In this document: positions 17,254-26,276 of the stretch, piece by piece
Position numbering within the stretch: the stretch's first letter is position 1
Layout: every line of letters begins with the position of its first letter
Origin: Oceaniovalibus guishaninsula JLT2003
Lineage (GTDB): Bacteria > Pseudomonadota > Alphaproteobacteria > Rhodobacterales > Rhodobacteraceae
DNA: 64,000 bases
Direction: 5' to 3'
NCBI RefSeq assembly: GCF_000299575.1
Contig: NZ_AMGO01000021.1
Span: 1-64,000 of the forward strand
Position numbers and translations under genes: made by a program
Notes under the pieces: model-generated
What the model was told of the DNA's origin: nothing
What the model saw: only the letters and a program-made list of their open reading frames with translations
The model's database searches: none

Positions 17254-19596
17254 TTATTCGCCGTAGGGCACCCAGACCGTCTTGATCTCGGTCGAGTGCG
17301 CCAGAAAAGCGGCGCTGTCGGCGCGGCTCCAGTCGCGCGCATGGCCGTTATTGACCCATGTGCGCTTGAGGTTGCCGGCCGATTCCCGCTCGATCACCGC
17401 CGATATGTCCGACGACGAGAAGGACCAGCAGGCATCGACATCGGCATGCCCGGCCAGGTGCGGGGCCAGTTCGGCGTGATCGCCGGTCAGGATGTTGACG
17501 ACGCCACCGGGCAGGTCGGACGTGTCCAGCACCTGATAGAAATCCGTCGCCGCCAGCGGAAAGGGCTGACTGGCCACCGTGACCGCGCGGTTGCCCATGG
17601 CGATGGCGGGCGCGACGATGGCGACCAGTCCCAGCAGCGGCGCGGTATCGGGGGCGAACTGGCCGATCACGCCAAGGGGTTCGTTCATCGCCAGCGCCAC
17701 GCCACGGATGGGCACGCCCTTGACCGCGCCGTCGTGCTTGTCGGCCCAGGCGGCCCAGGTGAACAGGCGGTCCACCGACGCCGCGACCTCGGCCCGCGCG
17801 TCGTTATCGCCGGCCCCGGTCATGTCGCGCAGGCGCGCCGCGAATTCGGCCGCGCGGGCATCCAGGTTTTCGGCAATGAAATAAAGGATTTGAGCGCGCG
17901 CATGGCCGGTCGTCCGGGACCAGGCAGCAGCGCCCCGCGCCGCTTCGACGGCGTTGCGCACGTCCTTGCGATTGGCCAGCCCCGCATGGCCCAGAAGCCG
18001 CCCGTCCCTGCCCCAGACCGCGCGGGAATAGCCGCCATCGGGTCGCGCCTGCCTGCCGCCGATATAAAGCTTGGCCGTCCGGTCCAGCGCATCGGCGCGC
18101 GCCTCGTCCGGCGCGGGCACGGCAGCGACGGGCTGAAGCTTCTGCCCCGGATCGCCCGTGCGGACATAGCCGCGCAGCCCTTCCCAGCCGCCTTCGCGGC
18201 CGAAACCGCTTTCCTTGACCCCGCCAAAGCCCGCGGCCGCATCCATCATGTTGGTGCCGTTCACCCAGACGATGCCGCTGTGCAGTTTCGGCGCGATGTC
18301 CAGCGCCAGGTTGACGTTCTCGGTCCAGACCGTCGCCGCCAGACCATAGCGGGTGTTGTTGGCAAGGCTCGCCGCCTCGTCCGGGGTGCGGAACGTGGTG
18401 CCGACCAGAACGGGCCCGAAGATTTCTTCCTGCATCAGGCGGTCGGACGGGTGCAGGCCGGTGATCAGTGTCGGCGCGCACCAGGCGCCCCGCTCCGGCA
18501 GGGGCGTGGCGGGACGATAGACCTCGCCCGGCGCATCCTCGACCATCGCGGCGATGCGGCCCGCCTGAACCGGATCGGCGATGGCCCCCATGTCGATGCA
18601 CTTGTCCAGCGGATCGCCGATGCGCAGCCTGTCCATCCGCGCGCGCAGGCGGTTGTGCAGGTCGTCCGCGATGCCTTCGTGCACGAGCAGGCGCGATCCG
18701 GCACAGCAGACCTGCCCGCCGTTGAACCAGATCGCATCGACCAAACCCTCGACCGCGCTGTCGATATCGGCGTCGTCGAAGACGATATAGGGCGACTTGC
18801 CCCCCAGTTCCAAACTGAGCGCCTTGCCCGTTCCGGCGGTGGCGCGGCGGATGGCGCGGCCCACCGGCGTCGATCCGGTGAACGCGATCTTGTCCACGGG
18901 GGCGGCGACCAGCGCCTCGCCCACGGCACCGTCGCCGGTGACGATGTTCAGCACGCCGGGCGGCAGCCCCGCCTGCCCCGCCAGGTCGGCGAAGAGCAGC
19001 GCCGTCAGCGGCGTCCATTCGGCGGGCTTCAGCACCACGGTGTTGCCCATCGCCAGCGCCGGCGCGACCTTCCAGGACAGCATCAGCAGCGGAAAGTTCC
19101 ACGGGATGACCTGGCCGCAGACCCCCAGCGCGCGGGCATCCGGCAGCGCCTCTGGCATCAGCTGGGCCATGCCGGCGTGATAGTAGAAGTGCCGCGCGAC
19201 CAGGGGGATGTCGATGTCACGCGATTCGCGGATGGGCTTGCCGGTGTCGAGCGTTTCCAGAACCGCGAACAGGCGCGATTGCTTCTGCACCAGACGCGCC
19301 AGCGCATAGAGGATGCGTGCGCGGCCCGGACCGCCCATCGCCTCCCACCCCTTCTGAGCGCGGCGGGCGGCGGCGATTGCGGCGCCGATGTCGGCCGGGG
19401 CGGCCTGCGTCACCTCGGCCAGCGCATCGCCGGTGGCGGGATTGCGGGTGGCGAACGCCTCGCCCGGATCGGCGAAGCGCCCGTCGATATGGCAGCCGAA
19501 GCGCCCGCCATGCGACGCGATCCAGTCCAGCGCCGGTCGCGCATCCTCGGGGGCCGGCCCGTATTCCATCGTCTCGAAGATCTCCGCCACGCTCAT
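17254..19596 (-). CDS. Two-domain aldehyde dehydrogenase (ALDH16-like)
   Basis: The 780-residue protein joins a complete ALDH (about 35-500) to a shorter second ALDH-like region (about 510-780). The first domain has the active residues: Asn167 in PWNFPL, Glu263 in LELGGKSP and Cys297 in GQVCCAGSR. The second keeps the NAD-fold pattern but has no matching Glu or Cys, as in ALDH16 proteins. It should oxidise an aldehyde with NAD+. deoC lies 9 bases upstream on the same strand, so acetaldehyde from deoxyribose 5-phosphate is the likely substrate (inference). Confidence 0.88.
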   Translation of the reverse strand: MSVAEIFETMEYGPAPEDARPALDWIASHGGRFGCHIDGRFADPGEAFATRNPATGDALAEVTQAAPADIGAAIAAARRAQKGWEAMGGPGRARILYALARLVQKQSRLFAVLETLDTGKPIRESRDIDIPLVARHFYYHAGMAQLMPEALPDARALGVCGQVIPWNFPLLMLSWKVAPALAMGNTVVLKPAEWTPLTALLFADLAGQAGLPPGVLNIVTGDGAVGEALVAAPVDKIAFTGSTPVGRAIRRATAGTGKALSLELGGKSPYIVFDDADIDSAVEGLVDAIWFNGGQVCCAGSRLLVHEGIADDLHNRLRARMDRLRIGDPLDKCIDMGAIADPVQAGRIAAMVEDAPGEVYRPATPLPERGAWCAPTLITGLHPSDRLMQEEIFGPVLVGTTFRTPDEAASLANNTRYGLAATVWTENVNLALDIAPKLHSGIVWVNGTNMMDAAAGFGGVKESGFGREGGWEGLRGYVRTGDPGQKLQPVAAVPAPDEARADALDRTAKLYIGGRQARPDGGYSRAVWGRDGRLLGHAGLANRKDVRNAVEAARGAAAWSRTTGHARAQILYFIAENLDARAAEFAARLRDMTGAGDNDARAEVAASVDRLFTWAAWADKHDGAVKGVPIRGVALAMNEPLGVIGQFAPDTAPLLGLVAIVAPAIAMGNRAVTVASQPFPLAATDFYQVLDTSDLPGGVVNILTGDHAELAPHLAGHADVDACWSFSSSDISAVIERESAGNLKRTWVNNGHARDWSRADSAAFLAHSTEIKTVWVPYGE

Positions 19597-19605
19597 GCCG
19601 TTTCC

Positions 19606-20580
19606 CTATGCCAGACCGTGCCGCCAGGCGGCCGAATAGCGGCCCGTCACGTGATGTTCCAACTGCCGCTCGATATCGCCCAGCAGCGACGACGCACCGA
19701 AGCGGAACAGCGCAGGACGCAGCCAGTCGTCGCCCAGTTCCTCCTTCAGCAGCGCAAGATAGGTCAGCGCGTCCTTGGCCTTGGAAATGCCGCCCGCGGG
19801 CTTGTAGCCGACGCGTGCGCCGGTCATCGCGCGATAGGCGCGGATGGCGCGTATCATCGTCAGGCTGACGGGCAGCGTGGCGTTGACGCCTTCCTTGCCG
19901 GTCGAGGTCTTGATAAAATCGGCCCCCGCCATCATACAGACCATTGAGGCGCGCGCGACATTGCGCAGGGTGCCCAGTTCGCCGGTCGCCAGGATCGCCT
20001 TGACATGCGCGTCCCCGCAGGCGTCGCGGAAGGCGCGCATTTCGTCGTAAAGCGCCTGCCAGTCGCCGGTCAGCGCGTGGCGGCGGGAAATCACGATGTC
20101 GATCTCGGACGCGCCCGCGGCGACGCTTTCGCCGATCTCGGCCAGGCGCAGGCGGAAGGGCGACAGTCCCGCCGGAAAGCCGGTCGAGACGGCGGCGACC
20201 GGGATGCCGGATCCGTCCAGCGCGCGCACCGCCGTTTCGACCATGTCGTGATAGACGCAGACGGCGCCGACGGTGATCGGAGCCATGCCCATCGCGTCCA
20301 GCAGGTCGGGGCGGACGGGCTGGCGAGCCTTGGCGCACAGGCGCTTCACGCGGCCTTCGGTGTCGTCGCCCGACAGCGTGGTCAGGTCGATGCAGGTGAT
20401 CGCGCGCAGCAGCCACGCGGCCTGCCAGTCCTTCTTGACCGTGCGGCGCCCCGGCAAGGTGGCCGCGCGGCGTTCTATGGCGCTGGTATTGGCCTGCACG
20501 GCGCGCACGATGTCCATGTCCAGCGGCATGCCGGGATTGCGGGCGGTTTCGGGGTGCAGGCGGGTGACGGGTTCGGGCAT
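19606..20580 (-). CDS. deoC: Deoxyribose-phosphate aldolase
   Basis: The 324-residue enzyme splits 2-deoxyribose 5-phosphate to glyceraldehyde 3-phosphate and acetaldehyde. The TIM-barrel lysines are in ADFIKTSTGK (Schiff-base Lys) and VGYKPAGGI. It is longer than the 220-260 residue forms, as in the second DeoC subgroup found with eukaryotic-type enzymes. ATG 20580 follows GAGGAG; the upstream frame is not supported. It forms a pair with the ALDH gene and is divergent from rpe. Confidence 0.93.
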   Translation of the reverse strand: MPEPVTRLHPETARNPGMPLDMDIVRAVQANTSAIERRAATLPGRRTVKKDWQAAWLLRAITCIDLTTLSGDDTEGRVKRLCAKARQPVRPDLLDAMGMAPITVGAVCVYHDMVETAVRALDGSGIPVAAVSTGFPAGLSPFRLRLAEIGESVAAGASEIDIVISRRHALTGDWQALYDEMRAFRDACGDAHVKAILATGELGTLRNVARASMVCMMAGADFIKTSTGKEGVNATLPVSLTMIRAIRAYRAMTGARVGYKPAGGISKAKDALTYLALLKEELGDDWLRPALFRFGASSLLGDIERQLEHHVTGRYSAAWRHGLA

Positions 20581-20695
20581 CGCAAACTCCTCGTGCGGCA
20601 CGTTCGCATCCGGCCCGCCGATCCGCAAGCGTTCCGCGACGGCCCTTTTCCCGAGGCCCGGCAAGGGATACATCCCATGAAAAAGGGGATTTGCC

Positions 20696-21378
20696 ATGCC
20701 GTTCGACCGCAACGTGAAGATCGCGCCGTCGATCCTGGCCGCCGATTTCGCCCGGTTCGGAGACGAATGCCGGGCCGTCGAAAGTGCCGGGGCGGACTGG
20801 GTTCACGTCGATGTGATGGACGGACACTTCGTTCCGAACCTGACTTTCGGGCCGGCGATGGTGGCGGCGATCCGGCCGCATGTGCGCGGGACGCTGGACG
20901 TGCACCTGATGATTTCCCCGGTAGATCAATATGTTGAGGCGTTCGCCAAGGCCGGCGCGGACATCCTGACGGCGCATGTCGAGGCGGGGCCGCATCTGCA
21001 CCGGACGTTGCAGGCGATCCGGGGGACGGGGTTCGGGCGGGGGTGGCGCTGAACCCGGCGACGCCCGCGTCGGCCGTAGCACATGTGCTGGACGCGGCCG
21101 ACCTGGTGCTGGTGATGACGGTCAACCCCGGCTTCGGCGGTCAGTCGTTTCTGGATATGTCAAGCAAGATCAGGGAGTTGCGCTCCATGATCGGGGACCG
21201 CGAGATCCACCTGGAGGTGGATGGCGGCATCGACCCCGCCACGGCGGGCGGGGTCGTCGCGGCGGGCGCGGACGTTCTGGTGGCCGGATCGGCGGTGTTC
21301 CGGGGCGGCAATGCGGACGATCCGCAGACCTATGCCAAGGCCATCGCGGCCATCCGGCAGGCGGCGACCGGCGGCTGA
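20696..21378 (+). pseudogene. rpe: Ribulose-phosphate 3-epimerase, reading frame broken by one missing base
   Basis: The first part (to 21052) reads as Rpe: [41 protein letters not shown], then stops after GTGFGRGWR. From about 21043 the -1 frame continues the protein perfectly: [34 protein letters not shown], to the stop at 21378. One lost G in the run at about 21035-21043 explains it; restoring it gives GFGAGVALNP, the family sequence. Rpe interconverts ribulose 5-phosphate and xylulose 5-phosphate and is normally needed. Causes are a sequencing error, a true mutation, or -1 slippage on the G5 run. Error is most likely. Confidence 0.9.
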
Positions 21379-21398
21379 AACGTACAAATTGTACATTT
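21378..21398. promoter_or_regulatory. 21-bp near-perfect dyad before the P1-peptidase gene (operator candidate)
   Basis: AAACGTACAAATTGTACATTT is palindromic except for one symmetric pair of bases and its centre (core GTACAA-A-TTGTAC). A second copy of the left arm, GAAACGTACA, starts 30 bases further on (21407). The site is A/T-rich in a GC-rich region and begins at the rpe stop codon, 53 bases before the next start. It looks like a repressor-binding site. The regulator is not known. Confidence 0.55.
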
Positions 21399-21450
21399 CG
21401 GAGCGCGAAACGTACAGGTCGGGCAGCGCGACCGGAAAAGAGGCGCAATC

Positions 21451-22437
21451 ATGCTGACAGGCAGGCCGGGGCCGCTGAACCTGATCACCGATGTCGCCGG
21501 TTTGCTGGTCGGCAATGCCGCCGACGACGCGCTGAAATCAGGGGTGACGGTCGTGCTGGGCACCGGGCCGTTCGCCGCGTCGGTCGATGTGATGGGCGGC
21601 GCGCCCGGCACGCGCGAGACCGACCTGCTGCGCCCCGGCACCCTGGTGGACCGCATCGACGCGCTGGTGCTGTCGGGCGGATCGGCCTTCGGTCTGTCGG
21701 CGGCGGACGGGGCGATGGCGGCGCTGCGCGGAATGGGACGCGGCTGGCCGGTGGGCGACCGGCGGGTGCCCATCGTTCCGGCGGCGATCCTTTACGATCT
21801 GGCATCGGGCGGAACGCATGACTGGACCGACACGCCCTATCCGGCGATGGGCCGCGCGGCGGTCGAGGCGGCGGGGACACGCTTTGCGCTGGGCACCGAA
21901 GGGGCCGGGACGGGGGCGGTCGCGGGATGCCTGAAGGGCGGGCTGGGCAGCGCGTCGCTGGTGCTGGACGGCGGCGTGACGGTCGGGGCGCTGGTGGCGG
22001 CGAACCCGGTGGGCGGCGTCGCCTGCCCCGAGACGGGCCGGTTCCGGGCCGCCCCGTTCGAGCTGGACGGCGAGTTCGGATCGCGCGGCGCCCCCGCTTC
22101 GGCCCGGCCCGAGACGCGCGGCGCGCCGCCTGGCACGGCCACGACCATCGCCATCGTCGCCACGGATGCCGCGCTGGACAAGGCGCAGGCGCAGCGCGTG
22201 GCGGTCATGGCGCAGGACGGCATGGCGCGGGCGATCCTGCCCAGCCACACGCCCTTCGACGGCGACCTGGTCTTCGCCGCCTCGACCCTGCGGCGGCCCG
22301 CGCCCGATGCGGCGGGGCTGGCGGCCATCGGCCATGCGGCATCGGTCTGCCTTGCCCGCGCCATCGCGCGCGGCGTCTTTCACGCACGCAGGGCACCGGG
22401 CGACCCCTATCCCTGCTGGTCCGACCGCTGGGGCTGA
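21451..22437 (+). CDS. P1 family peptidase (DmpA/L-aminopeptidase-D-esterase type)
   Basis: The 328-residue protein is an N-terminal-nucleophile hydrolase precursor of the DmpA/BapA family (peptidase family P1/S58). Features are LNLITDVAGLLVGNA at the start, ALVLSGGSAFGLSAADG near 70-86, GTEGAGTGAVAGCLKGG near 149-165 and, at the expected self-cleavage region, GTATTIAIVATDAALDKAQ. The nucleophile would be a Thr in that last segment. Members release N-terminal D- or beta-amino acids; the true substrate here is unknown. The start has AAGAGG upstream. It may be under the dyad at 21378. Confidence 0.85.
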   Translation: MLTGRPGPLNLITDVAGLLVGNAADDALKSGVTVVLGTGPFAASVDVMGGAPGTRETDLLRPGTLVDRIDALVLSGGSAFGLSAADGAMAALRGMGRGWPVGDRRVPIVPAAILYDLASGGTHDWTDTPYPAMGRAAVEAAGTRFALGTEGAGTGAVAGCLKGGLGSASLVLDGGVTVGALVAANPVGGVACPETGRFRAAPFELDGEFGSRGAPASARPETRGAPPGTATTIAIVATDAALDKAQAQRVAVMAQDGMARAILPSHTPFDGDLVFAASTLRRPAPDAAGLAAIGHAASVCLARAIARGVFHARRAPGDPYPCWSDRWG

Positions 22438-22441
22438 GCGG

Positions 22442-23890
22442 TCAGGCGCGCCAGAACCGCGCGGTGAACAGCACATAGACCGCCATCAGTTCCAGCCGCC
22501 CGACCAGCATCCCGGCGATCAGCAGCCATTTCGCGGTGTCGTTGAGCGGCCCGAAGAACCCCGCCGGGCCAATCACCGGCCCGAGACCCGGACCGATATT
22601 GCCGATGGCCGTGGCCGCGCCCGACAGCGACGTGACGAAATCCAGCCCCGTCAGGCCCAGCAGCACCGACAGAACCCCCAGCGACACGATGAACAGCACC
22701 AGAAACGCCATCACCGACGACAGCACGTCCACAGCGACCGGGCGTCCGTCGAATCGTGGCTGAAAGATGCCGTGGGGCGAGTTGATGCGGCGGACCTGCG
22801 CCGCGACCGCCGACAGCACGATCTGATAGCGGAAGATCTTGACCGAGCAGCAGGTCGATCCCGCGCAGCCCCCGACGAGGCCCAGAAAGAAGAACGCCAC
22901 CATCGCGAAGGCGCCCCAAAGCTGGTAATCGACGCTGGCATAGCCGGTGCCCGAGATGATCGAGGTGACGTTGAACACCGCCTCGCGCAGGCTTTCCTCG
23001 ATCCCGCGGCCGTCGGCCGTAATCTGGAAAAAGGCCAGCACCATCGTCGTAACCGCGATGACCGCCAGATAGCCGCGCACCTGCACGTCCAGCAGGATGG
23101 GGCGCGCGGTGCCGGCCAGAAGCTGGATATAACGCACGAAGGGCAGGCTGGCGAGGATCATGAAGATCGACGCCAGATATTCCGGCGCGCCCTGAAACGC
23201 GCCGAACGACGCGTCGCGGGTGGAAAAGCCCCCGGTGCTGAGCGTGGTCAGCGCGTGATTGACGGCATCGAAATTGTCGAGGCCCAGCGCGATATAACCC
23301 AGAAAGCAGGCGAAGGTCAGCGAGACGTAGATCCAGCTTATCTGACTGGCGATCTCGGCCGCGCGGGGCAGGATCTTGCCCATCGTGTCGAACGCTTCGG
23401 ACCGGAAGATCTGCATCCCGCCGATCCGCAATTCGGGCAGGAACACCATCGCCATGACGATGATGCCGATGCCGCCGAACCATTGCAGCATCGAGCGCCA
23501 CAGAAGGATGCCCTCGGGCAGACGGTCGAGGCCGGAAAAGACGGTGGATCCGGTGGTCGTGAGACCCGACATCGCCTCGAAGAAGGCATCGACGGGGCGG
23601 GCATGAAGCGGATCCATCAGGAACGGGATCGCGCCGAACAACGGCAGCGCCACCCAGACGGCGACGGTCAGCAGGAAGGTCTGTTGCAGCGACAGCCGCC
23701 CGGTATTGCTGTTCGCGGTGGCCAGCGCGGTCAGCCCGCCCCCCAAGACGGTCATCACCGCGGCTTGCAGGAAGATCGGCCAGTGCCCGTTGCCATAGGC
23801 CGCATCGACAACCATCGGGATCAGCATCGTCGCGCCCAGCACCGCGACCAGCAGGCCGATCACGTGTCCTACGGGGCGAAGGTCGATCAT
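22442..23890 (-). CDS. TrkH family potassium uptake protein
   Basis: The 482-residue membrane protein has the four M-P-M repeats of Trk/Ktr channels, with selectivity loops recognisable as SGLTTTGSTVFSGLDRLP, ALTTLSTGGFSTRD, SIISGTGYASVDYQLWG and GNIGPGLGPV. It forms the K+ pore, and normally works with the cytosolic NAD-binding TrkA, which is not in this window. Start 23890 has a poor ribosome site but fits the family. It stands 4 bases from the end of the convergent peptidase gene. Confidence 0.94.
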   Translation of the reverse strand: MIDLRPVGHVIGLLVAVLGATMLIPMVVDAAYGNGHWPIFLQAAVMTVLGGGLTALATANSNTGRLSLQQTFLLTVAVWVALPLFGAIPFLMDPLHARPVDAFFEAMSGLTTTGSTVFSGLDRLPEGILLWRSMLQWFGGIGIIVMAMVFLPELRIGGMQIFRSEAFDTMGKILPRAAEIASQISWIYVSLTFACFLGYIALGLDNFDAVNHALTTLSTGGFSTRDASFGAFQGAPEYLASIFMILASLPFVRYIQLLAGTARPILLDVQVRGYLAVIAVTTMVLAFFQITADGRGIEESLREAVFNVTSIISGTGYASVDYQLWGAFAMVAFFFLGLVGGCAGSTCCSVKIFRYQIVLSAVAAQVRRINSPHGIFQPRFDGRPVAVDVLSSVMAFLVLFIVSLGVLSVLLGLTGLDFVTSLSGAATAIGNIGPGLGPVIGPAGFFGPLNDTAKWLLIAGMLVGRLELMAVYVLFTARFWRA

Positions 23891-23921
23891 GCGCCACGCA
23901 TGGGCACGCGTCCCGAATGTG

Positions 23922-24542
23922 TCAAGCGGCGGCGGCGTCCGCGGTCAGCCCATATGCCCTGCGGAACACGTCGCCCGCCCGCGTGTCGGGATAGTTCGCC
24001 GGATCGGTATGGATGTCGAAGGCGTATTCGCGTTCGGTGCCGTGCGCCGACAGCATGGTGCCGCCCAGCCCCTGGATCAGCCCGATCATGCCCGCATTGC
24101 CCGCATGGACCAGCGCCGAGAAGCGCCGGAAGCCGTGGCCGGACGCGTCGCGCGCCAGCAGCCCCAGCAGAAGCGACCCCAGCCCCCGCCGCTGCCAGGC
24201 GTCGATGACGGTGATGGCGAATTCGGCCTGCGGGGGGTCGCCCGCGACGGGCGGCAGGCGCAGCCAGCGGGCGATGCCGGCGGGGCGGATGGCGCTGCCC
24301 TCGATCACGCCGGCGCCGATGGCTTCGTGCGAGGTGTGGTCGGGATGGGTCAGAAAGCGCAGATCCTCGGCCCCCAGCCGCGGCATGGCGCGCAGGAAGC
24401 GGAACTGGCGCGAGCTGTCGGAAAGCTGGGCGAATCCCTGTTCGACCAGCGGGGCGTCGTCGGGGGTTACGGTGCGCAAAAGCACGGGCGTGCCGTCGCG
24501 CAGGGCGGTGGTGATGGGGGGGATCATCGGACTTTCAGGCAT
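23922..24542 (-). CDS. GNAT family N-acetyltransferase
   Basis: The 206-residue protein has the GNAT acetyl-CoA loop as QRRGLGSLLLGLLARDA (about 116-132), preceded by the beta strand EFAITVIDAW. The N-terminal part, LRDGTPVLLRTVTPDDAPLV, is like that of acetyltransferases related to the Pat domain. The substrate is unknown. Two starts are possible: 24542, overlapping the upstream stop by 8 bases, or ATG 24527, which lies just after that stop with GAAAG in front. I kept the longer one. Confidence 0.8.
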   Translation of the reverse strand: MPESPMIPPITTALRDGTPVLLRTVTPDDAPLVEQGFAQLSDSSRQFRFLRAMPRLGAEDLRFLTHPDHTSHEAIGAGVIEGSAIRPAGIARWLRLPPVAGDPPQAEFAITVIDAWQRRGLGSLLLGLLARDASGHGFRRFSALVHAGNAGMIGLIQGLGGTMLSAHGTEREYAFDIHTDPANYPDTRAGDVFRRAYGLTADAAAA

Positions 24543-25089
24543 AGGCGGCGCGGCGTTCGGACGGCGTCAGGGATCGGGGGGCGGCCACGGGGCGGCCGTT
24601 ATCGGTGAAGAACGGAGTCTGCATGTGCGCCCCCGCGAGCCGCGCCGCAAGGGTGCGTCGCGCGGCCGTGAAAAGCAGCGCGGCGACGTTGCCGTGCGGG
24701 CGGGGCACGCGGGCCGTGGCGCTGCCGCGATGGACGCGGGCGGCGGGCGGATCGGCCTGCGGCGGCATGACGACGCTGGCGAAGGGCACGGCGCGGAAGG
24801 GGGCGACGACGGCCAGCGGCGTGTCGCAGCACGCGGCGTAGAACCGCAGCGGCCCGCGCGGCGTCAGGCGCAGGCAAGCGAGGCGGTCGGCACCTGCGCG
24901 CAGCGCGATGCGGCCCGGCGTCGTCTGCCGCAGCACCAGCCCGCCCGCGGGATCGAGCAGGTCGTCGCGGCCCAGCGCGCGGGCATGGGCGCGGCAATCG
25001 CGGCAATAGCACACGATGGGCGTGGCGTCGCCCGGCCCGTCCGCAAGGTCGAGCCGCACGGCGCCGCAGGTGCAGGACCACGCGCGCAT
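24535..25089 (-). CDS. DUF6151-like small Cys-rich protein (GFA-type zinc site)
   Basis: The 184-residue protein starts with CTCGAVRLDL (Cys7, Cys9) and VCYCRDCRAHARAL (Cys27, Cys29, Cys32), and a later pair in YAACCDTPL (about 84-92). This spacing resembles glutathione-dependent formaldehyde-activating (GFA) zinc domains. The assignment to DUF6151 is from memory of family patterns. The role is unknown. It lies 3 bases after folE2 on the same strand and overlaps the acetyltransferase start. Confidence 0.6.
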   Translation of the reverse strand: MRAWSCTCGAVRLDLADGPGDATPIVCYCRDCRAHARALGRDDLLDPAGGLVLRQTTPGRIALRAGADRLACLRLTPRGPLRFYAACCDTPLAVVAPFRAVPFASVVMPPQADPPAARVHRGSATARVPRPHGNVAALLFTAARRTLAARLAGAHMQTPFFTDNGRPVAAPRSLTPSERRAAYA

Positions 25090-25092
25090 CGC

Positions 25093-26190
25093 TCAGCCCA
25101 CGTGGAACAGGCTGGCGAACAGCCGCGGATCGAGGCTGGCCTGCGCGAAGGTGTCGCCCTGGGTCAGCACCGACACGGCGTCGTGGCTGTGCAGGCTTTC
25201 CTGGTGGCTGGCCACGACGCGGAAATCGGCGATCCGCTCATCGGCGTGCAGGCCCTGCGCGAAAAGCCGCGCCGCATCCTCGACGAAGACCGGATTGGCG
25301 GCGTTGAGTTCGGCGAAAGCCTGTTCGTCCTCGCGCTTGACCATCGCCTGCGTTTCGGTCGGGACGGCGGCGCGGCAGATCCCGACCAGATCCTCGAACC
25401 AGAGGCAGGGCCGGTCGGGTTCCAGCAGCACCGAAAGACGCGCCACGGACCGCTGCGAATGGGGCGTGGCAAGCTGGCGGCGCGACAGGCGGGCATGTTC
25501 GCTTAGTTCCAGCGAGCAGGGGCAGGTCGAGGAATAGACGTAATCGAGATGCACGATCTTGCGCCGCACGCCGCCCTGATCGACCAGTTCCAGCGCAATG
25601 TCGTAATATTGCCAGCCCGACAGCCCCGAGCGCAGGCTTTGCACCCGCATCGGGAAGGACAGGCGCATCTGGATGCGGGCGTCGAAGCTGCCCAGATCGG
25701 TCTTGTAGTCGTCGAGCGCGGCCTCGATCACCCCGAAGCTGAACGTCCGGTCGGCATGGCGATAGAAGGTCCGCATGATGCGCGACATGTTGATGCCCTT
25801 CGACTCGGCATCGAGGCTGACAGTGCCCGTCACGGCGGTTTCCAGCGTCATGTCGTCGCCGTCGCGGGTGCGATAGCGGATCGGCAAGCGAAAGTTGCTG
25901 ATGCCGACATGCTGGATGGTGCGGCGCGCGCCCCGGATCGACGCGGCCGGGCCGTTCTGAAGGTCGGGCAGCGTGGCGATATAGGCCGCGTCGCTGGCGA
26001 AGGCATGGGGATAGACGCGCGACAGCGGCGCGGGGCCCGCCGCACCGGGCAGCAGGGCACGCAGGGCCGGATCGGCGCGCGCCAGTTCTTCGGGCGCCGC
26101 CGACGCCGCCCAGAGGCGCAGCGCATCCAGCGCGCGCGCGGCGTCGTCGGCATCCCCGAGGGGCGCGGTCTTTGGCAGATGCACGTTCAT
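25093..26190 (-). CDS. folE2: GTP cyclohydrolase IB (FolE2)
   Basis: The 365-residue protein opens GTP to 7,8-dihydroneopterin triphosphate, the first step of folate and queuosine-type pathways. FolE2 signatures are HVGISNFRLPIRYR near 92-105, GINMSRIMRTFYRH, and the metal/active-site region YSSTCPCSLELSEHARLSRR near 222-241. It is longer than some relatives because of about 70 extra residues at the N-terminus. FolE2 enzymes work with metals other than zinc and are often used under zinc limitation. The next gene down carries a GFA-type Cys site. Confidence 0.93.
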   Translation of the reverse strand: MNVHLPKTAPLGDADDAARALDALRLWAASAAPEELARADPALRALLPGAAGPAPLSRVYPHAFASDAAYIATLPDLQNGPAASIRGARRTIQHVGISNFRLPIRYRTRDGDDMTLETAVTGTVSLDAESKGINMSRIMRTFYRHADRTFSFGVIEAALDDYKTDLGSFDARIQMRLSFPMRVQSLRSGLSGWQYYDIALELVDQGGVRRKIVHLDYVYSSTCPCSLELSEHARLSRRQLATPHSQRSVARLSVLLEPDRPCLWFEDLVGICRAAVPTETQAMVKREDEQAFAELNAANPVFVEDAARLFAQGLHADERIADFRVVASHQESLHSHDAVSVLTQGDTFAQASLDPRLFASLFHVG

Positions 26191-26276
26191 GGATGCCCTT
26201 TCGGTCCGGTCCTGGACCCAACATAGGCACGGGGGCGGTCCGTTTCCAATGCGCCGATGCCGCAGCGCGGAACCCG

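Noticed and set aside
17300-17480. Search for tRNA genes and CRISPR repeats in all gaps of the window
   Set aside because: No gap had a cloverleaf-like sequence or regularly spaced repeats; the gaps are mostly under 150 bases.
17296-19947. Open frame of 883 codons opposite the aldehyde dehydrogenase
   Set aside because: It is the antisense shadow of a full ALDH with intact active-site motifs and has no recognisable domain.
25099-25104. CACGTG at the 3' end of folE2 as a second parS
   Set aside because: Only the left half matches parS (TGTTCCACGTGG); the right half is poor and it lies within coding sequence.
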